Part shown: positions 11,680 to 25,968 of the stretch, piece by piece
How positions within the stretch are numbered: the stretch's first letter is position 1
Layout: each line of letters opens with the position of its first letter
Assembly (NCBI GenBank): GCA_019914945.1
Contig: CM034102.1
Location: 2,097,501-2,161,500 of the forward strand
Direction of reading: 5' to 3'
From: Typha latifolia
Taxonomy: Eukaryota; Streptophyta; Magnoliopsida; Poales; Typhaceae
DNA: 64,000 nucleotides
Notes under the pieces: model-generated
What the model was told of the DNA's origin: nothing
The model's input: only the letters and a program-made list of their open reading frames with translations
Database searches by the model: none
Translations under genes and position numbers: made by a program

Positions 11680-14600
11680 CTACTGGCTGTTGTTTGGTTT
11701 TGCTGAGGCTGGGCTTGCATCTGTCCAATTCGTCTCACCCCAATGCAACAGCATCTTGTCCCAGAAGCAGAACTTCTCGAAACAGACATGCAGCCTTGTA
11801 TCAGTTATATTTCTCGTCCAATGTCCATCAGAGAAGTTTGCCTTCTGAGCTTGCCTTCTCTCCCACTCCAATCCAGCCTTTTGTTGCGTCCTCAGAAGAC
11901 AGAACCGGTGCAAGTTCTCAGGCATCCTATCATGCGCTCTCCACCACCGAGCATGCGCGGCGTCACTCGCAAAGTGCTGCATTGCACCTATATTCCAATT
12001 GCAGTCGTAGTCTCGGAAGCACAACCATGGCTTGACGCCCAAATAATGAAGGACATAAAGAACTGGTGGGTCACTCCCAAACATCCACGTCTTCTTTGCC
12101 TTCATACTCTCGGTGTCCCCCTCCCAAAAGTGCTTCAAGAAGTTCATGTGCCTAGGAATGCGGTGCCACCATGTAAAGATCTCATTCAGATACCCCTGGT
12201 CTCCACCATTGTAAGAGTGAATCTCATTGATGTGTTCCATTAACAGATTGAACGTGCAATTTGAAGGCTCAATGACCATGACACCGGAGTTGAAGAGAGT
12301 AGCGTCGTTGCCGGTGGCAGAGATCTCTGGCATTGCAAATAGGAAATCAATGTTCCTTAGGATGAGGAGATCGGCGTCGATGAATATGATCTTGTCATAG
12401 TCCGTCAGCTGCCATAACCGGAACTTGCTATAGTTCCACTCGTTATAGGCATCACGCTTAGCCTTTGGATTCCTGATCCTTTCTATCGTTCTGACCTTCC
12501 AGCCTGCAGCTTCCAGGCCATTTCGATTCTCGTCACTTATACTCTCATCAACAAGTATAACCAGGTCCCTAGTAGATCCCGCTTGCCGAATGCTTTGAGC
12601 TGCCGTGATCGCGCCACAGACATACATATTTGCTGAATGAAGTATCGTAGCATATGCTTCTCGGCGTCTATCCACAGAGTACAACCGTGCTGCACGTATT
12701 CATTACAAGCAGCTAGTGAATCTTTGAACAGGGATAAAAAGACAGACTGTATGCATATAAAATGTGGACTTCCCCTGGTTATCTACAAACAAAAACAATT
12801 ACCGAAACACTCTGACATCTTAACTAGTCTATAAGAAGAAAATATAATGTAAAATTAAGTGGACTCATGATGGGTGCACTTCAAGCATAGATTTTCGCGG
12901 AACCACTTTAAAGGATTCATTGCCTAGAATAGATAGATCTATGGCAGGCCACGACGAGGAATAAAGATTTTGTGATTTCCCATTTCTACGTTGAGCTGCA
13001 GAGGTGACAGGGAAAAGAATTAGACAGGAAAGCGACTGACCTTTTGCTTTTAGTGGGACTGCCAGTTCACAGGATCCAACTGGAAGCCGGAGCTTTTCAT
13101 TCAATGATCTCAAGTCAGGCTTGTAAAGCCAAGCATTTCCTTCCCGTTTGACGAGGTGTTTGCATCCGAAAAGATTTGGAATTGGAAAGCAATCCGTTAT
13201 GAAAAGCAGATGGACCTCGTGGTTGCCTTTTGCAGAAGCCACAGCCAATCTGGCCGCTGAGAGCTGCAAATGCAGCCGTGCAACATCTCTTGACCAACCT
13301 GCTGACATAGAACATGGAAGCTTCACTGCGATAAGGTCAAATCGAGACCCTGCGGGCGCCTCAGGCTCAGGAAGCGACGGGCAAATTGGCATTTCAGTTT
13401 CTTCCTCCTCATCGATCCATTCGGGATATAGGCTTTGCCATGTAACACTGCTCTTGGCAGACTCCAGTTGCACAACAGAAGAGTCTGCTTCGGGTAATAT
13501 CGACTGCCAGGAGCTAAGCTCAGTAATGTTGAAATTCAGTAGACCAACTTTGAGCTTTCTTTCTTTTCTTTCCATATTTTCAAGAGCTTGAGATACATGA
13601 TCCCATCGAATATCCACGTATGATACATATCGGCTATCTAATCCTCTCCTGTCCCATATCCACCTAGCATCTAAGAACCTGCATTCCCGTCAATAACCAA
13701 TTACAAGTTATATCCTTCGGCATAAGTTCAATATAAAATTTCCAACAGCACTAAAACATTCAACTTTCGAATGAGAGTCTCTTCAACTTTTTGAGACTCT
13801 AGATTCCAGCTTAGTACTAACTAGAATCACAAGACATTGGTGGTGTTGAGTTCTGATGCTATTGTAATCTTGTCTTCAATAAAAATAAATAAAAAATAAA
13901 CCAGCTAAGAGAGCTTGGTGTCATAAATATCAACCATCATTCATGAATCAAGAAGAGAGAAAGGAGCATCAGCTCATACATACCGAGAATTGGAGTGCAG
14001 TTGATGCTCGCTATGGACTGCTGGAGAAAATTTGAGCATTATGATGGTGCCGCATATGATAGTAAGCAGCACAACTTTTAAATATCGAAACTTGCAGCTC
14101 GAGTTCCTTCCTGAAATAAGAACATTGAACTTTTCCACTTCCTTCAGAACTCTGCTCCTCTGTGACCTTCTTTTAGTAGTGTCGTCACTGAATTAGATAG
14201 AAATTCATAAACTGTCAGCCAGTCAGAAAATAAGTAATGGCCACGAGAGGCTCCGAACTGATTAAGTTGAGCATGAATCAAGGGAAAGTATGAAGATCAT
14301 GTCAAGCCAAGCATATTTTTGCTCCAATCTAAGTAACATAGAAGATCTCTTATGCAGAGGGGAGATTAAAAAATCTGACAAAGCCAAGCTTTAGATTTGT
14401 TTGAATCAAGCATCAGCTCACCAAGGTACAGAATTCTGGAAAAGCTTGTCAAATAAGTAGTTCTAATAATAAATGCTGAGATCCAATTGCATTTCAGATG
14501 GATACGGACTAAAAGCTTATGATACTGGTAAAAGCAAAGCAGAGAGATTACATTGAAACGAACTATTGTTCGAGATAGTTACTTCAAGCTTTTAAAAAAG

Positions 14601-15461
14601 CTTTGAAGAATTCCTGATGCAGGAAAAAAAAATTTCACCGCAGAAGCCAACTGAACTGAAGGCAAGATGTCGCAATTTTTCCAATATCCTTCAGAAGGGG
14701 CTCCATAAAATGATTTTAATCTACTCTTCACTCATGGGAAAAATGAATCAACTCTAATACATGTCATAGAATGTCAACCTGTATCAAAGAAGCTCACCTC
14801 TTCAGAAACATGAAAATCTAATAAATCTACTATCTATCTAGTACTATCCAAAATTCCCAATTACAATACCCAGTTTAGGATAAAAGGTTTATGAAGATAT
14901 AGTGAACTCGATAACTAATACGGATTACCTCGTGACACAGGAGGCATAATACCACATCGAAACTTTAATGAGAAAGGAGCATTAGAGCATGGAAATATGC
15001 TCAGCTTCATAACCAAAGATTCCGAAAAACTTGAGCACGGAAGATGAGTAATTAGAAAAACCATCAAGATGAGCTTGAAATTAACTAATGGGCAAGCTTG
15101 TTTATTTAATGCAAGTACCCATGTGCTCAGACAAGGTACACAATACGAACACAATTTGTCTAAAAAAAAAAGCTACTATGAAACAATATCAAATATAAGA
15201 GCACAATCCGACGTAGAACTAATCGAAAGGCCCGAAACACGGCCATTACTCCATCTAAAAGAATATTCCCAAGAAACTTACATCAAAATGAATCTAAAGA
15301 TGTAGACTTTACAACCAAGTAACAAAAATTAGAAAGAAAGCTGGATGAGTAACCAGAGGAAACGGAATCCAAAGGGAAGGAGGAGCAAGGGAAGCTCACA
15401 ATGATCCAAGAGTCCGGTACCGCGTCTCCAGAGAACTCGGCGACAACATACTCGCTCTCAT
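11680..15461 (-). CDS. GUX: GUX-type UDP-glucuronate:xylan alpha-glucuronosyltransferase (PGSIP/GT8)
   Basis: Four exons join in frame: 15461-15400, 14187-13984, 13678-13041 and 12689-11680, all GT-AG, giving 637 residues. The product is a Golgi type II membrane enzyme of the glycogenin-like GT8 family that adds glucuronic acid side chains to xylan. After the short cytosolic N-terminus (MRASMLSPSSLETRYRTLGS) come KRRSQRS-type basic residues and one membrane anchor at about 56-73. A plant-specific stem follows (FLDARWIWDRRGLDSRYVSY near 90). The catalytic region starts near 312 (REAYATILHS) with the DxD motif DAD at 406-408, then FNSGVMVIEPSNCTF, YNGGDQGYLNEIF and KPWLCFRDYDCNW. The sequence looks closer to Arabidopsis GUX1/GUX3 than GUX2. 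I chose ATG 15461 because the protein then starts like known GUX proteins. An in-frame ATG lies 23 codons upstream. Confidence 0.92.
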
Positions 15462-16300
15462 GTCGATCCGGCGGCCGCCGCAGTGGCACGCCTCATCTGG
15501 CCCGCAATCAACACAGAGTTCCGTGCTCATGTTAGGATGTCTCAGAAGGAGATATCAATCACAGATCAGAAAAGAGTCTAAGAAGATTGGCATTGTCGAC
15601 CAGAGAGCACCCAGGGGGTTAAATATAATTGAACAAGATTGGCGAGCATAAGAAACGCTTTAAAGAAGCGGCCCCAGAAGTCACAAAGACGGCCCCATCA
15701 CAAGCAGTAATAAACGCGACGATAAAATATACAAAAAAAGATTAAAAGAATAAGAAAAAACCAACCAAGAAAGACAGAGTCGGTGGCTCAGTTCATCAAG
15801 AACTGGTCAACACTTTTTCCAACAGTGAAATGCTGTCAAATTTTATAAGTAACAGCAGGAAACAAACAATGCCCAGAAATTGTAATCAACGAAATCAACG
15901 TAAAAGATTAAAAAAAGAAAACTCATTTTGACAAGAAAAGGGAAAAGTCTTGGGACGAGGAAACTCAAATGCCCAGTTGAAAATTTAACAAAATAAAGCT
16001 ATAAAGCGTTCACAAGCTAAGATATCAGCCAGTACCCAGATAGAAGAAGAATAGCCAAACAGTCTCGGAGAGAGTGCGAGAAGTAGCTCGCACAATGCCG
16101 GCCTTTGGGCTCGCTATAAATTCTTGGTCGGTTTCCTTTTACCACTTCACCCCTCGCAGCAAATCTTTTCGAGGATTGGCCCAGAAAAAAGAAAAGGAAT
16201 TGGTGACCGGTGTTAAAAGAGAAGAATCCGAGCAACCGGTGGTTGAACGACAGAACGATGGTTGGAGCCAGAAAACGAACCGCGTTCAATAATTCCTTTT
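15462..16300 (-). promoter_or_regulatory. Upstream/leader region of the GUX gene
   Basis: This stretch lies immediately 5' of the GUX start on the minus strand and has no coding content I can support. It contains the in-frame upstream ATG at 15530-15528 (MSTELCVDCGPDEACHCGGR before the chosen Met). I could not identify a confident TATA box or leader intron. Open frames at 16017-16443 look like chance. Confidence 0.35.
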
Positions 16301-19300
16301 TATTCAGGGGGTGGTTTCACAAAACATATCTATGCTGTACTAAAGTGAAAAGAAAACTTCCTACATACGTACGTACATACTCTCCTAGGAGCCAAATCTT
16401 CCATTTATTTGGAATCAGATCCTTTCCATTTTTCAGGCTGTAGGAACTCACAGCATCCGGGGTATCTGGCAGCCTAGGATTAGTGCTGAAGTTATTCCAC
16501 TCCCCATTTATTACTGCTTTAAAATTGGTGATCGATCGGTGATCTGTCTCTGTACTCTTGGTATGGGCCGTATTAATTGATCAAATAATACACACGGATG
16601 TTAATAAAATTCCATTAAATATTTATTTATTTTCTCTTCTTTATAGAGAAAAATTACTTAATATAAGATAAAATAAATAAATAAATAAATAAATAAAAGC
16701 GATGTTTTAACCCAACATTCAATCCAAAATTTGCTAGCTCATAAGCTTGACAATTACATATTAAAGCATGTTAGAGCCTCTTCTTCTTTTCTTTTCTTTT
16801 TTGTTTGTCCTTACCTTTTTCTATAATGATTGATGATAAAGCTTAAATTTTTCTTGCACGAATATTAAAGCGAGGATGCGAGCCCAAAACGTTATCCCTT
16901 TATAAAGAAAGATTTCATATTACATTATTGCCGATCGAACAAGAACGACAACATTAAAGATAAAAAAGAGGAAGAGGAAGAGGAAGAGGAAGAGGAAGAG
17001 GGAGAGAAAGAGAAAATCGAAAGCGAAGTTTTAACCCCACATCGATTCTCTATCCCATCTGGAAAAGACTTGATAATCACATAAACTAATTTCTTTCTAC
17101 CTTAGAGAACATTTTTTTTTTTTTTTTGCATCTTGTCGTCCTTGGGAAGTCATACAATTGTTGTTTTGGTTTATAAATTATGCAAAATGGAATAATATTC
17201 TTTTTGGTGGATCGATCTACACCTGCATGTGATGAACAATTAACAATAGGGCCTCAGAGAATATGACAAGTACTCTGCATCATTATTTAAGAGTTAATGG
17301 ATAATAACAACGTGTTCCACATCATATTAAAGGGACCACATTACTAAGAGACAAAATCCATTTATCAAGCAGATGTTCTACCGGTGATAAGAAGATATTT
17401 GGCAGCTTGGCGTCTGCCATAGATCTCTTACGTACAGGTGAGGTGGATTTGAAGGAAAATCTGTAATCACATGTATGGAAATTTGTTTAATCTTGCCATC
17501 ACATGGATGTAAGCATTTTCTAATCAAGAACTTGGTTCATATCGATGTTATTGGAGAAATATCATTAGGACTTATAATTAATGATCATTTGGCATGGCTT
17601 TCTTCTTCTTCTTTGCAACCCTGATAACTTATGGGGAGTATATTGTGAGATAAAAGGAGATGAGCAGTTTAGGGGTCCAAGTGGAATCATCTCTAAAAAA
17701 AAAAAAAATTAGTAATTTTCTAGTAATTTTTGTTGGAAAACGATGGATACCCAACAGCTTATACTCATAGTTAATGATGTCAGTAATGACTCCAACCAGT
17801 CTCAGCTAACAACTACCAAAATAAATGGGGAGAAGAGGATAAGTAATCTTTGGGATGCTAAGTACTAGTTGTTCCATTTAACAGATGAAGAACAATACTT
17901 TTAGTAGCTTTCAGAAGAATCATAACAAGACAACAAAATGATTATTTAGAGATTAATTCTCTTGCCTTTTTCCCTTGTCTCTTTCTTTGTTGCATTGCCT
18001 ATGAAATTTTGTGTTCTAACTGAAGGTCACAAAAAGGTGATTTGCAATTAACAATACCTTTGGAGACTTCTCGTATGGATACATACCAAACTCCAACAAG
18101 AGAATTTGCTCTGCCCACCCATCAATAAGCTACAACTTGGCATTACAAGGATTTCATCTGTCCTTCCTTCCCCTCCACCTACTGGTAGAGCATCACATCA
18201 AAAAGGTGCTCTCTTTTTCCTCCATCATGGCATCTAATCTTATCTAAATCTTTATGAGTGGTAAAGAACCTTGCTTTCTGATAATCAGATACCACTAATC
18301 TGAACATCTAAACCTTTTCTTTAAGAAAGCCAGTTATTGAAACAGTGGACCAAATTTAATCTTTATTGATGGTCCAACATAGCTTATGGGGTTATGCTCC
18401 ATGGTGAATGGTGAGGATCTTGCATCAGTTTATTTTTACAGAACTTCAAAAGACCCCACAAGGAGATTAAATTTGTTTCATAACAATTTGTGGAGTAGGA
18501 CAATGCAAATTCTGACACTTGGATTCAGATAAGATAGATAGTACACAAGTGCCAACATTTTCTCCAGGACTCAAAAAACAAACTCAAAAGCATTTTCTAC
18601 TGATGGCATGCTAACGTTGAATGTTTTGGTAGAGCTGATGATCTCAAAATTTGACTACTTGAATCTGGCCAAGTTAGGCCTCAATCTCAATTGATTACTC
18701 TACTGAAGCCTACCTTTTGTTTTACTTATGATTAGAACACTAAAATCCACATGAAAGTTTTATTTTATGTATCAACACTTTCTCAACTTGAATGACTGCT
18801 TCTGGCAGCAAACATGGACAATCTGAAAATATAGAGGAAAAAACTCAATTGATGGATAGATTGAAGGCTTCATTTTGTCACCTTAGATCTGTCCAAATGA
18901 GAAACTATATGCCTACTTTGTCAAAGAATTAATTGATGGATTGCGTGACATTTATGGCATCGCCATCCAGTTGCAATTAAATCGATACTGCTAGAATTTA
19001 AATCCTTTAATTTTTGAAAGCAATTTAGCTTACTGCTGCAGATTGATTGCAATGAAAAATAGAGATTAATCTACCTTTCCTGTCAAAAAAGAGTAGAATA
19101 AAAGCATCCCTTTCGGAACACTATAAAAAAAGTGCCATGCTACTCTTTCCAAGCATTAGAAAGTTAAATTTTGTAGATTATATTATTATCATCACCTTTT
19201 CTACGATCAACTTTTTAGTACAATAACAAACATTCTCGGAGAGATTGATTCTTTTTTTTAATGAGTTGGATTACAATATTAGAACAGTTGGAAAACTGGT

Positions 19301-21709
19301 AGTAGTGATTCAAACGACAGCTATGAATCCATTGGACTGGAGTCTTTGGGTAGCATAACATGTGAAAGTATACGTAGATTAGTACGAAGTACTGCAGACG
19401 TGATTGCGACCACTGTCTCGAATGCCTAACAAACAGTGTGTGAATAAATTTAGTCAGACTACGTGTTGATTTATGCACTCAAAAAGCATTGCTTCCATAA
19501 GAAAATTAATATTAGCATGATGTTATTCATGTTTACCGTCAAGTCAAGGTCAAAGCAAAATAATTGTGGAATTGAAGTACCGGCAATCTCAAAATTATCA
19601 CCCCAATTAAATGACATATCCAGGTTTAGTTATTTGTTAGGTAACCAAATTTTGACTATATTGACCATAGTTTGATACTTAATAGTCATTTTAAGGGATC
19701 TTGATGTAATTTTTTTTTATTGTGATGATTTTATTTAGACTTCTTAAGTTATTATTATTTTTCACATACAAATACTTTTTTTTGGGTGCACACAGAACTC
19801 TTAACCTATTAAAAATTTATCAACCGTCTAACATTAGTTTTTGGTTATTTTTTTTTCTCATTTGGAATGTTAATTCACTAACTACTGTAAAAGTTTAAGG
19901 TGAATTAACATAGTATCAGAGCTAGATATCATGAGTTCAAATCCTATCATGCTCATTTTTCGTCGAAAAATATAAAGCTCTATCCTATTAAAATTATATC
20001 TACTTCCTTGTCGCATTAAAATGTTTTAAGCCAGAAATAAGGGGAGCATTTAAATATAAAATTTACCGTCCTCTAATAGCTCAAGCTTTTAGAATAGTTT
20101 ATAAATGCGAGTAAAATAAATATTAAATTAATAGAATATAAGTAGAATGGAAATTTTATTTTCTCACCTTTTATGTTAAAAGGGGGTTAGAGATTTCTAA
20201 ACTAAAGATTAGTAAGTTTAAGGGGGATCCAAATTGTAATAATTATATACAATTTTAAGAAAAAAAATAGAGAAAAAAAAAAATCTAAAGGTATACATTA
20301 TATGTTAATATGTAGATATGCAGGAGCTACTTAGTGCCAAAATTTTTTTTTGAAATGACGTGACTGGCCGACAAATTCCGACACGTCACATTGTTAGCCA
20401 TTAGGGATTCAGAGGACGTGGAAGTCATCGCTTTCCCTGTCCATTTTATAGGATCTGGAATGAATGCATCTTATCATTTATGAAGATGTTGATATTTGTT
20501 TATTTCTTAATTCTTCAATTAAAAAAAAATCTTATTTATTTATTTATCTTGTTTCGACTTTCGAATGCCTATAGGATTATTAGTGAGAGATAATATGCAG
20601 TAATTTTCTTTAGATTTGAGACCCTTAACCTAGAAGCCAAGCTCATTAATTAGTGACTGTCTCTCTACAGTTGCAGGGCTATAAACTCTAATGCTATCAT
20701 TTTAATATTACAATATAATGTCTATGTTGATTGGAAGATGCTGCTATCTAATCTAGTCTATATGAAATCGTTAGTTTTTTTTCACCAAAATTAATAAAAA
20801 AAATTCAATTTATCTTTTATATTGTCTTACTTTGGAATAATTTATAATAACTAAGATGCGAAAGTGAGAAAGATTAAGAGTAGATAAGTATAAAAATGAA
20901 ATTATTTTTTAATTAGTTAATGTAAAACAGAAAAGGGTATTTTAAGTTTTTTATGTTTAAATTAATGTATGTATGCATGTATTTATAAATGTGCCTTTGT
21001 ATATGTATGTCTGTATGTGTAAATTATTGGAAACACCATCATTAATTTCTAGTCATGCTTTGGTGGACTAAGGATTGAGTTTGAGTAATTAGGATGGGCC
21101 CAACTTTTGGATTGGGCTAAGGCAGGCCTAATTTGGGCTTTGGGCTAGTTTCTAATTTTTATATTTATGTATGTATGGAATATGGATGTGCACATTCATA
21201 TATATTTTTTAGAAAATTTATAAATAACACCTTACAATTCAACTCTTTCATCATCTAAAAGAGTAAACCAGGCCCAGTTGGGCTTCAAAGTTACTTTATT
21301 TTCTACATAATTAGATTCATATTCTTATATGGGGTTTATTTGGAAGTATATTGAGAATATATAAATTAACATGTCAAATATAAGATGAAGTGAAATTGAA
21401 AAGTTTGCACATAGGTTACATGCTTGCTTAAAACATCCACTTGATACTAGGAAAATTTTACTCACATATGGAATGGAAACTGGAAAGACAGTGATGAATG
21501 TAGACATAACTGATACAAATTGGAGCTAATCATACAATCTCAAACTCTTGGTTTTTTTTTTTTTTTTTTCAGTGGCATAGAAGTAAAGAAAGGCAAAACC
21601 ATTAAATTTACAGAGGTCTGATGGATCTACAGACAACTTAACAATGGTGATAATATACAAATCAGGGTTAGTTTATATGTACATAAGATGGTAAAACTCA
21701 GCTCAGCCT
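16301..21709. other. Gene-poor AT-rich intergenic region
   Basis: Over 5 kb show no supportable gene on either strand. Simple repeats are present: AAAT-type at about 16674-16697, AGGAAG-type at 16967-17000, and T or A runs at about 17110-17126 and 17695-17708. At 19909-19935 the text GTATCAGAGCTAGATATCATGAGTTCAAATCC is split between two known types: its first part (GTATCAGAGC) resembles a retrotransposon primer-binding site for initiator-Met tRNA, and its second (GAGTTCAAATCC) resembles a tRNA B box. That hints at an old retroelement or SINE remnant, but I could not delimit one. Confidence 0.45.
16967..17000. repeat. (AGGAAG)n hexanucleotide repeat
   Basis: About five to six units of AGGAAG run in a row and grade into GGGAGAG. 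There is no coding context. Confidence 0.85.
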
Positions 21710-23856
21710 TCAGGGAGACTTGAGCTTGTCCACTGTATTCTTCCTCTGCAGTATTAATATGAGAATAATTTAGGGTATTACGCGAAGAAAATTGTTTTGT
21801 TTGTAATATATATAACTAGTTAAAGACTCACCAAAATGGCATTAGTTTCATCTACAAGAGGCTGAAGCATAGTGAGCAAGTTTTTAATGTCTCCCGCCAA
21901 ATCCTCAAAGTCCTGGCCTTTGCCCATCAGCAAGCTGATGAAGATATCTTTCTCTGGAATGAGCTTCAAAGCCACCTGCTAGTTTGCAACTATGTTTAAT
22001 AGATTAGCTCAAAGAAGAACCAATAGATACTGGACAAAAGGAACTGACTAGTATTAATTTGTTAAGAATTTTAGATATGGAAATTTGATTCCTGCTCAAA
22101 GGTTAACAAGTTATAGTACCTTGTAAGCAGCTGAAGCGATCCAGCCATGCCATGGTTTTAGTGTACTCTTGTATGCTTCTTCCACAGCCTCTGCTAGGTT
22201 CAGTTCAGGATCCTTGACTAATCTTTCCAGAAAAGCTACAGTGAAATTTATGGATCTGATGCCGTCATGATGCATCAAAGTCAGACACCGATGAGAATAG
22301 GTTCATATAAGTAAGTGTTTTAAGCCACAATTTTGGCTCAAAGATTGCAAGAAAATATTCTAAATCACCTGATAAGCCAGACAACAGCTCTGGAACAACT
22401 ATCAGACTTTTTAGTAGTTCCCTCGCACTTTTCTTTCGTTAGTATTGCTGTCAAGCTTGAGTATACAGATGGGTCTCTGCCATGCAGTTCTTCTACTCTC
22501 TGATTATGCAAAGAAATACAGAAACGCTAGCTTAGTCCTAACGCATGTCTGGGACTAGTAAAGAATCTCTGCCTTGATCTTTGAAAACTAACACATCATC
22601 ATACGGAACAATTGGTGATTATGAATTCTTTAAGAGAATTACCTCTACATTTTGTTGTATGTCTTGCCTCAAAACTAGTAGTATAGGCCCAATCTTATCT
22701 GCACCAAGAAAACCCAAGATAGAAGTGAAAAAAACTGTATGGCTGCAACTGCTACCCCCCCCATATTATCCACTCGAAAAATGTAATTATCTAGAAAAAG
22801 AAAAGCTGAGAGGTTATTGACTAATTTTCTAAATACATCTTCCACTAACACTACCATAAGAAGCCCAAAATTTTTCATATCTAACATACGAAAGTGGATG
22901 CTGCTGCGTTCACATAAAAGTGGAAAATCAGTCATAGAATTCTGTACTCACTTTTAGAACTGTAAAATGAAATGTAAAATAGAAAATGTTCCATAAAGTA
23001 AGACATTAGTTACTAGAGAATCCAAGAATAGCTGTTCCACCATAACGAATAAGCTGCATCTTTGTGTCTAGGTTCATCATACTTTCTGGCGTCTTCAATT
23101 CAAATAACAATGGAAATTAATTTCGACTGTTTATAAAGTTTAGATCAGCATAATGTAGATCCTATTCCAACTTTAGACTTCACCTCTCATCTTGAGAAAA
23201 TTCCTCACAAAACCAAGAACAAATTCCCTTTCTTCAAGTACCACAAACAGGATTAGAAAAAGAAAACACCCAAATAACCCATATTTGCTAAATTATTCTG
23301 TGTCTTAAGTAAGGACACTAAAAGGAAAAGCTAAATACCAATCTCACATGCCTTGTAAAAGGATCAGACCTGGGTCCTGACGCACCCTATTGCAAAACTT
23401 GAGTTTTTATTATCTGACTGACCTACTTTGTAATGTAATGTAAAATTGTAAGGTTTACTCCTATTCCCCTTGATCACCATTGGAGCTCTCCTGACCACAG
23501 ATGTCCATATCCCTTTTTGTGGTACCATTGCAGGTCATGGGAGAAGATTTCCCCATGTGGGCATCCCTTATTTTGAGGGAAAAAGATGGCTTTCTTCCTT
23601 GATTAAAGAGTTGGGCATAGGTGGATGACAAGGACAAGCCCAAATGCCCAATCCAACAATAGATTTAAGCTTCTACATGTGGGATAGGAGTGGAGAGCAC
23701 CATACCAAGGACATGTAGGAGTTGCTTGGAGACAGTAAGCAAAGCCAAGGTGGAGGCCTTCTCCTCAGGCTTCACCAGGAAGAGCTCAGAGAGATCCTCC
23801 ATTGCCGACCTTATCTCTGACCTCCCCTTCTCCATCTCTTCTCTTCTTCTCTTCAT
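21710..23856 (-). CDS. GLTP: Glycolipid transfer protein (GLTP3-like)
   Basis: Six exons join in frame: 23856-23706, 22698-22643, 22499-22369, 22255-22120, 21975-21832 and 21745-21710, all GT-AG, giving 217 residues, about the family's usual size. The protein is a soluble all-helical GLTP-fold carrier that moves sphingolipids or glycolipids between membranes. It starts MKRRREEMEKGRSEIRSAME, as Arabidopsis GLTP3-like proteins do. Key ligand positions are visible: VLDKIGP at 49-55, Asp63 and Asn67 in RQDIQQNVERVE with Arg at the usual Lys position (70), Trp110 in VVWLIR, and His149 in KPWHGWIAS. These correspond to the headgroup-binding Asp/Asn/Lys, Trp and His of human GLTP. Membership of the GLTP/ACD11 superfamily is clear. 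The exact lipid (glucosylceramide, ceramide-phosphate or other) cannot be told from the sequence. Confidence 0.92.
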
Positions 23857-24365
23857 CTCTGCCTCTCTGCCTTCCTCCTCTCCTTATCTATGCCAACGGG
23901 TCAGCGTCTCTTTCTCTCCTCTGATTGGCTCTCTGGGTCAACAGCGTCTATTGCCATGGCAGAGAGGCAGGGAGGTTTGAGGTCAACGAGAGAGGATGCT
24001 TACTCCTTCCTCCCATAGCCATGATAATCGTCACCTCTCTCTCTCTCTCTCTCTCTCTCTCATGAGGTCTTTTAACAATATCTTAATGTTAGATTATAAT
24101 AATGTTGGACTATAGAATACAAACAACAGATTTCGTCTTTACATGCCTGTACTCTTTCTTTGATGGCTCAGTAATATTATTTGTCCTTTTGATTAGCACC
24201 ATTAGTATTAGCCAGTCAGTAAAGGAGCTCGTTGGAGTGACAGTGTTTCATATGCAGCAGAGCTACTATATACTTACAGTTTTACTAACATATATACTGT
24301 CATTTGACTGAAGTTCTTACACTATTATGTAATGCAACTCATCTGAGCTCCTGTTACCTTGTTAC

Positions 24366-24405
<40 letters not shown>

Positions 24406-25964
24406 AACTTCTGGTGATGTAAAGAGAATATATCCATTAAATACAATAGAAAGTGAGTTGCAGAAGTGATCACGGTCATAAGAATAATAATTGTAGAAAA
24501 AAAGTCATGTCATGCTTACCCACAATATCACGCGATAGGCCATTTCTATATATGCATTTATACATTAGGTTACTAATTTGCTATGCAAGTTTTGCCATAG
24601 CAATTGACTTTTGCATGGCATATAGAAGTAGATACAGAGATTCCATCTAATCTACTTTGCCATCTATCCCTGTCTCTCAAGTCAAGGGAACATTGCCCAA
24701 TCATTTTACCCTCACTTTTTCTATATTTATTTTCTCTAAAACGAAGGTTAAAATGGTTCCACTTAAGAGCTCACATATTATATTAGGCAAAAACATTTAT
24801 ACTCCTTTCAAATTAACTATCTTGATCCAAGGAGTTATAATTAATTTTTTAGATGATATATTTTTCTTTAATTATGCCTCGTACCACTCACTCGGTACCG
24901 GTTTCAACTTAAAGAACTAATTAGCCATTAGGTACATTAATTATGGATAAGATCATGGAGGAGAGAGCAGAGGTTTCTGGATTAGAGAGATAGAGAGATA
25001 GAGAGAGGAGAGAGAATATGACGTTGGATCGGTTAAGAAAAGATTAAGTTCGCAAATAAATATAATTAGATAGATTTGAATTTTAAAGTAAAGTAAATGA
25101 ATTGGACTATAGATAATGCAATTCTAATAAAATTAAAGTCAATTTCAAGTCAGACTTAATTACATGACATTTTGAATTAAATTTGGAAAGGGGGGTAATT
25201 TAATTTAACTTAGACATTCTTTATTTATATATAAGCGAGCAGAAAACCAATTTAAAAAGGGAAGAAACCGAGAAAGAATTTAATTTAATTTATTTTATTA
25301 AAAATAATTGAAAAGAAATAGGGAGGAGAGAGAGATAATATTAACATATTAGAATTCTAATAGGGAAATAACTACGGAAAACAATCCATTAGGATGTAAT
25401 GTATAGAAGAAACGCTTTATTATATTTTAATAAAAAAATCTTTTTTTAATAATTAGGAGAATTAACAGGTCATTACATTAAAAAAAGAATCTATTGCAAC
25501 TGTAATGGATTTATACGTAATTATCTCTGAAAAAAAAAAGATTCCAGAACTGGTCAACTCCAACAAACTAATCGACAACATCTACGCGACAAGAGAGGAG
25601 AAAAATACGATGGCACAGTTACTAGTTAAACCTCGCAATCATATTAATTAGTCTCTAGGATTTGAGCACCTGACGCGACCCGAGCGCGAAAATTAAAGCG
25701 ACCCACCTCCTCCTATGTTTCAACTCGAGCTTATCCAGACTAGCAGCGGCGAGACACGTAGCCCCACTCTTCGCGGCCGACCCATGTGCACCTCTCCGCG
25801 ATCGAACGGCGGTGATCGGGATATTTTACTCGGGGGGTTTGGATCGGACGGTAGGGAGGAGGACGGTATTGGAGTGGGCCCCGCCGCGGGGCATCTAAAG
25901 AGGCGCGGAACACACGGGAACACGCTGTCATATAGCTGTCGCCTTCCTTTCTCTTCTCGTCTCT

Positions 25965-25968
<4 letters not shown>
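23857..25968. other. Intergenic region between GLTP and TOL genes
   Basis: This is the divergent upstream region of GLTP (minus) and TOL (plus). It contains a (CT)n tract at 24035-24061, an (AT)n tract at 24370-24400, a (GATA)-type run near 24984-25000, and long A/T-rich text. The stretch from about 25680 to 25930 is GC-rich and looks like the TOL promoter or leader. I support no gene here; the frames around 25715-26065 belong to this GC-rich leader. Confidence 0.45.

Noticed and set aside
11694..12243. Plus-strand open frames of up to 166 codons
   Set aside because: They are antisense to GUX exon 4, which has strong GT8 family motifs; the open antisense frames follow from its codon use.
13148..13591. 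Plus-strand 147-codon frame
   Set aside because: Antisense shadow of GUX exon 3; no domain content.
19905..19940. Possible LTR retrotransposon primer-binding site (GTATCAGAGC)
   Set aside because: No flanking long terminal repeats and no gag/pol coding sequence could be seen.
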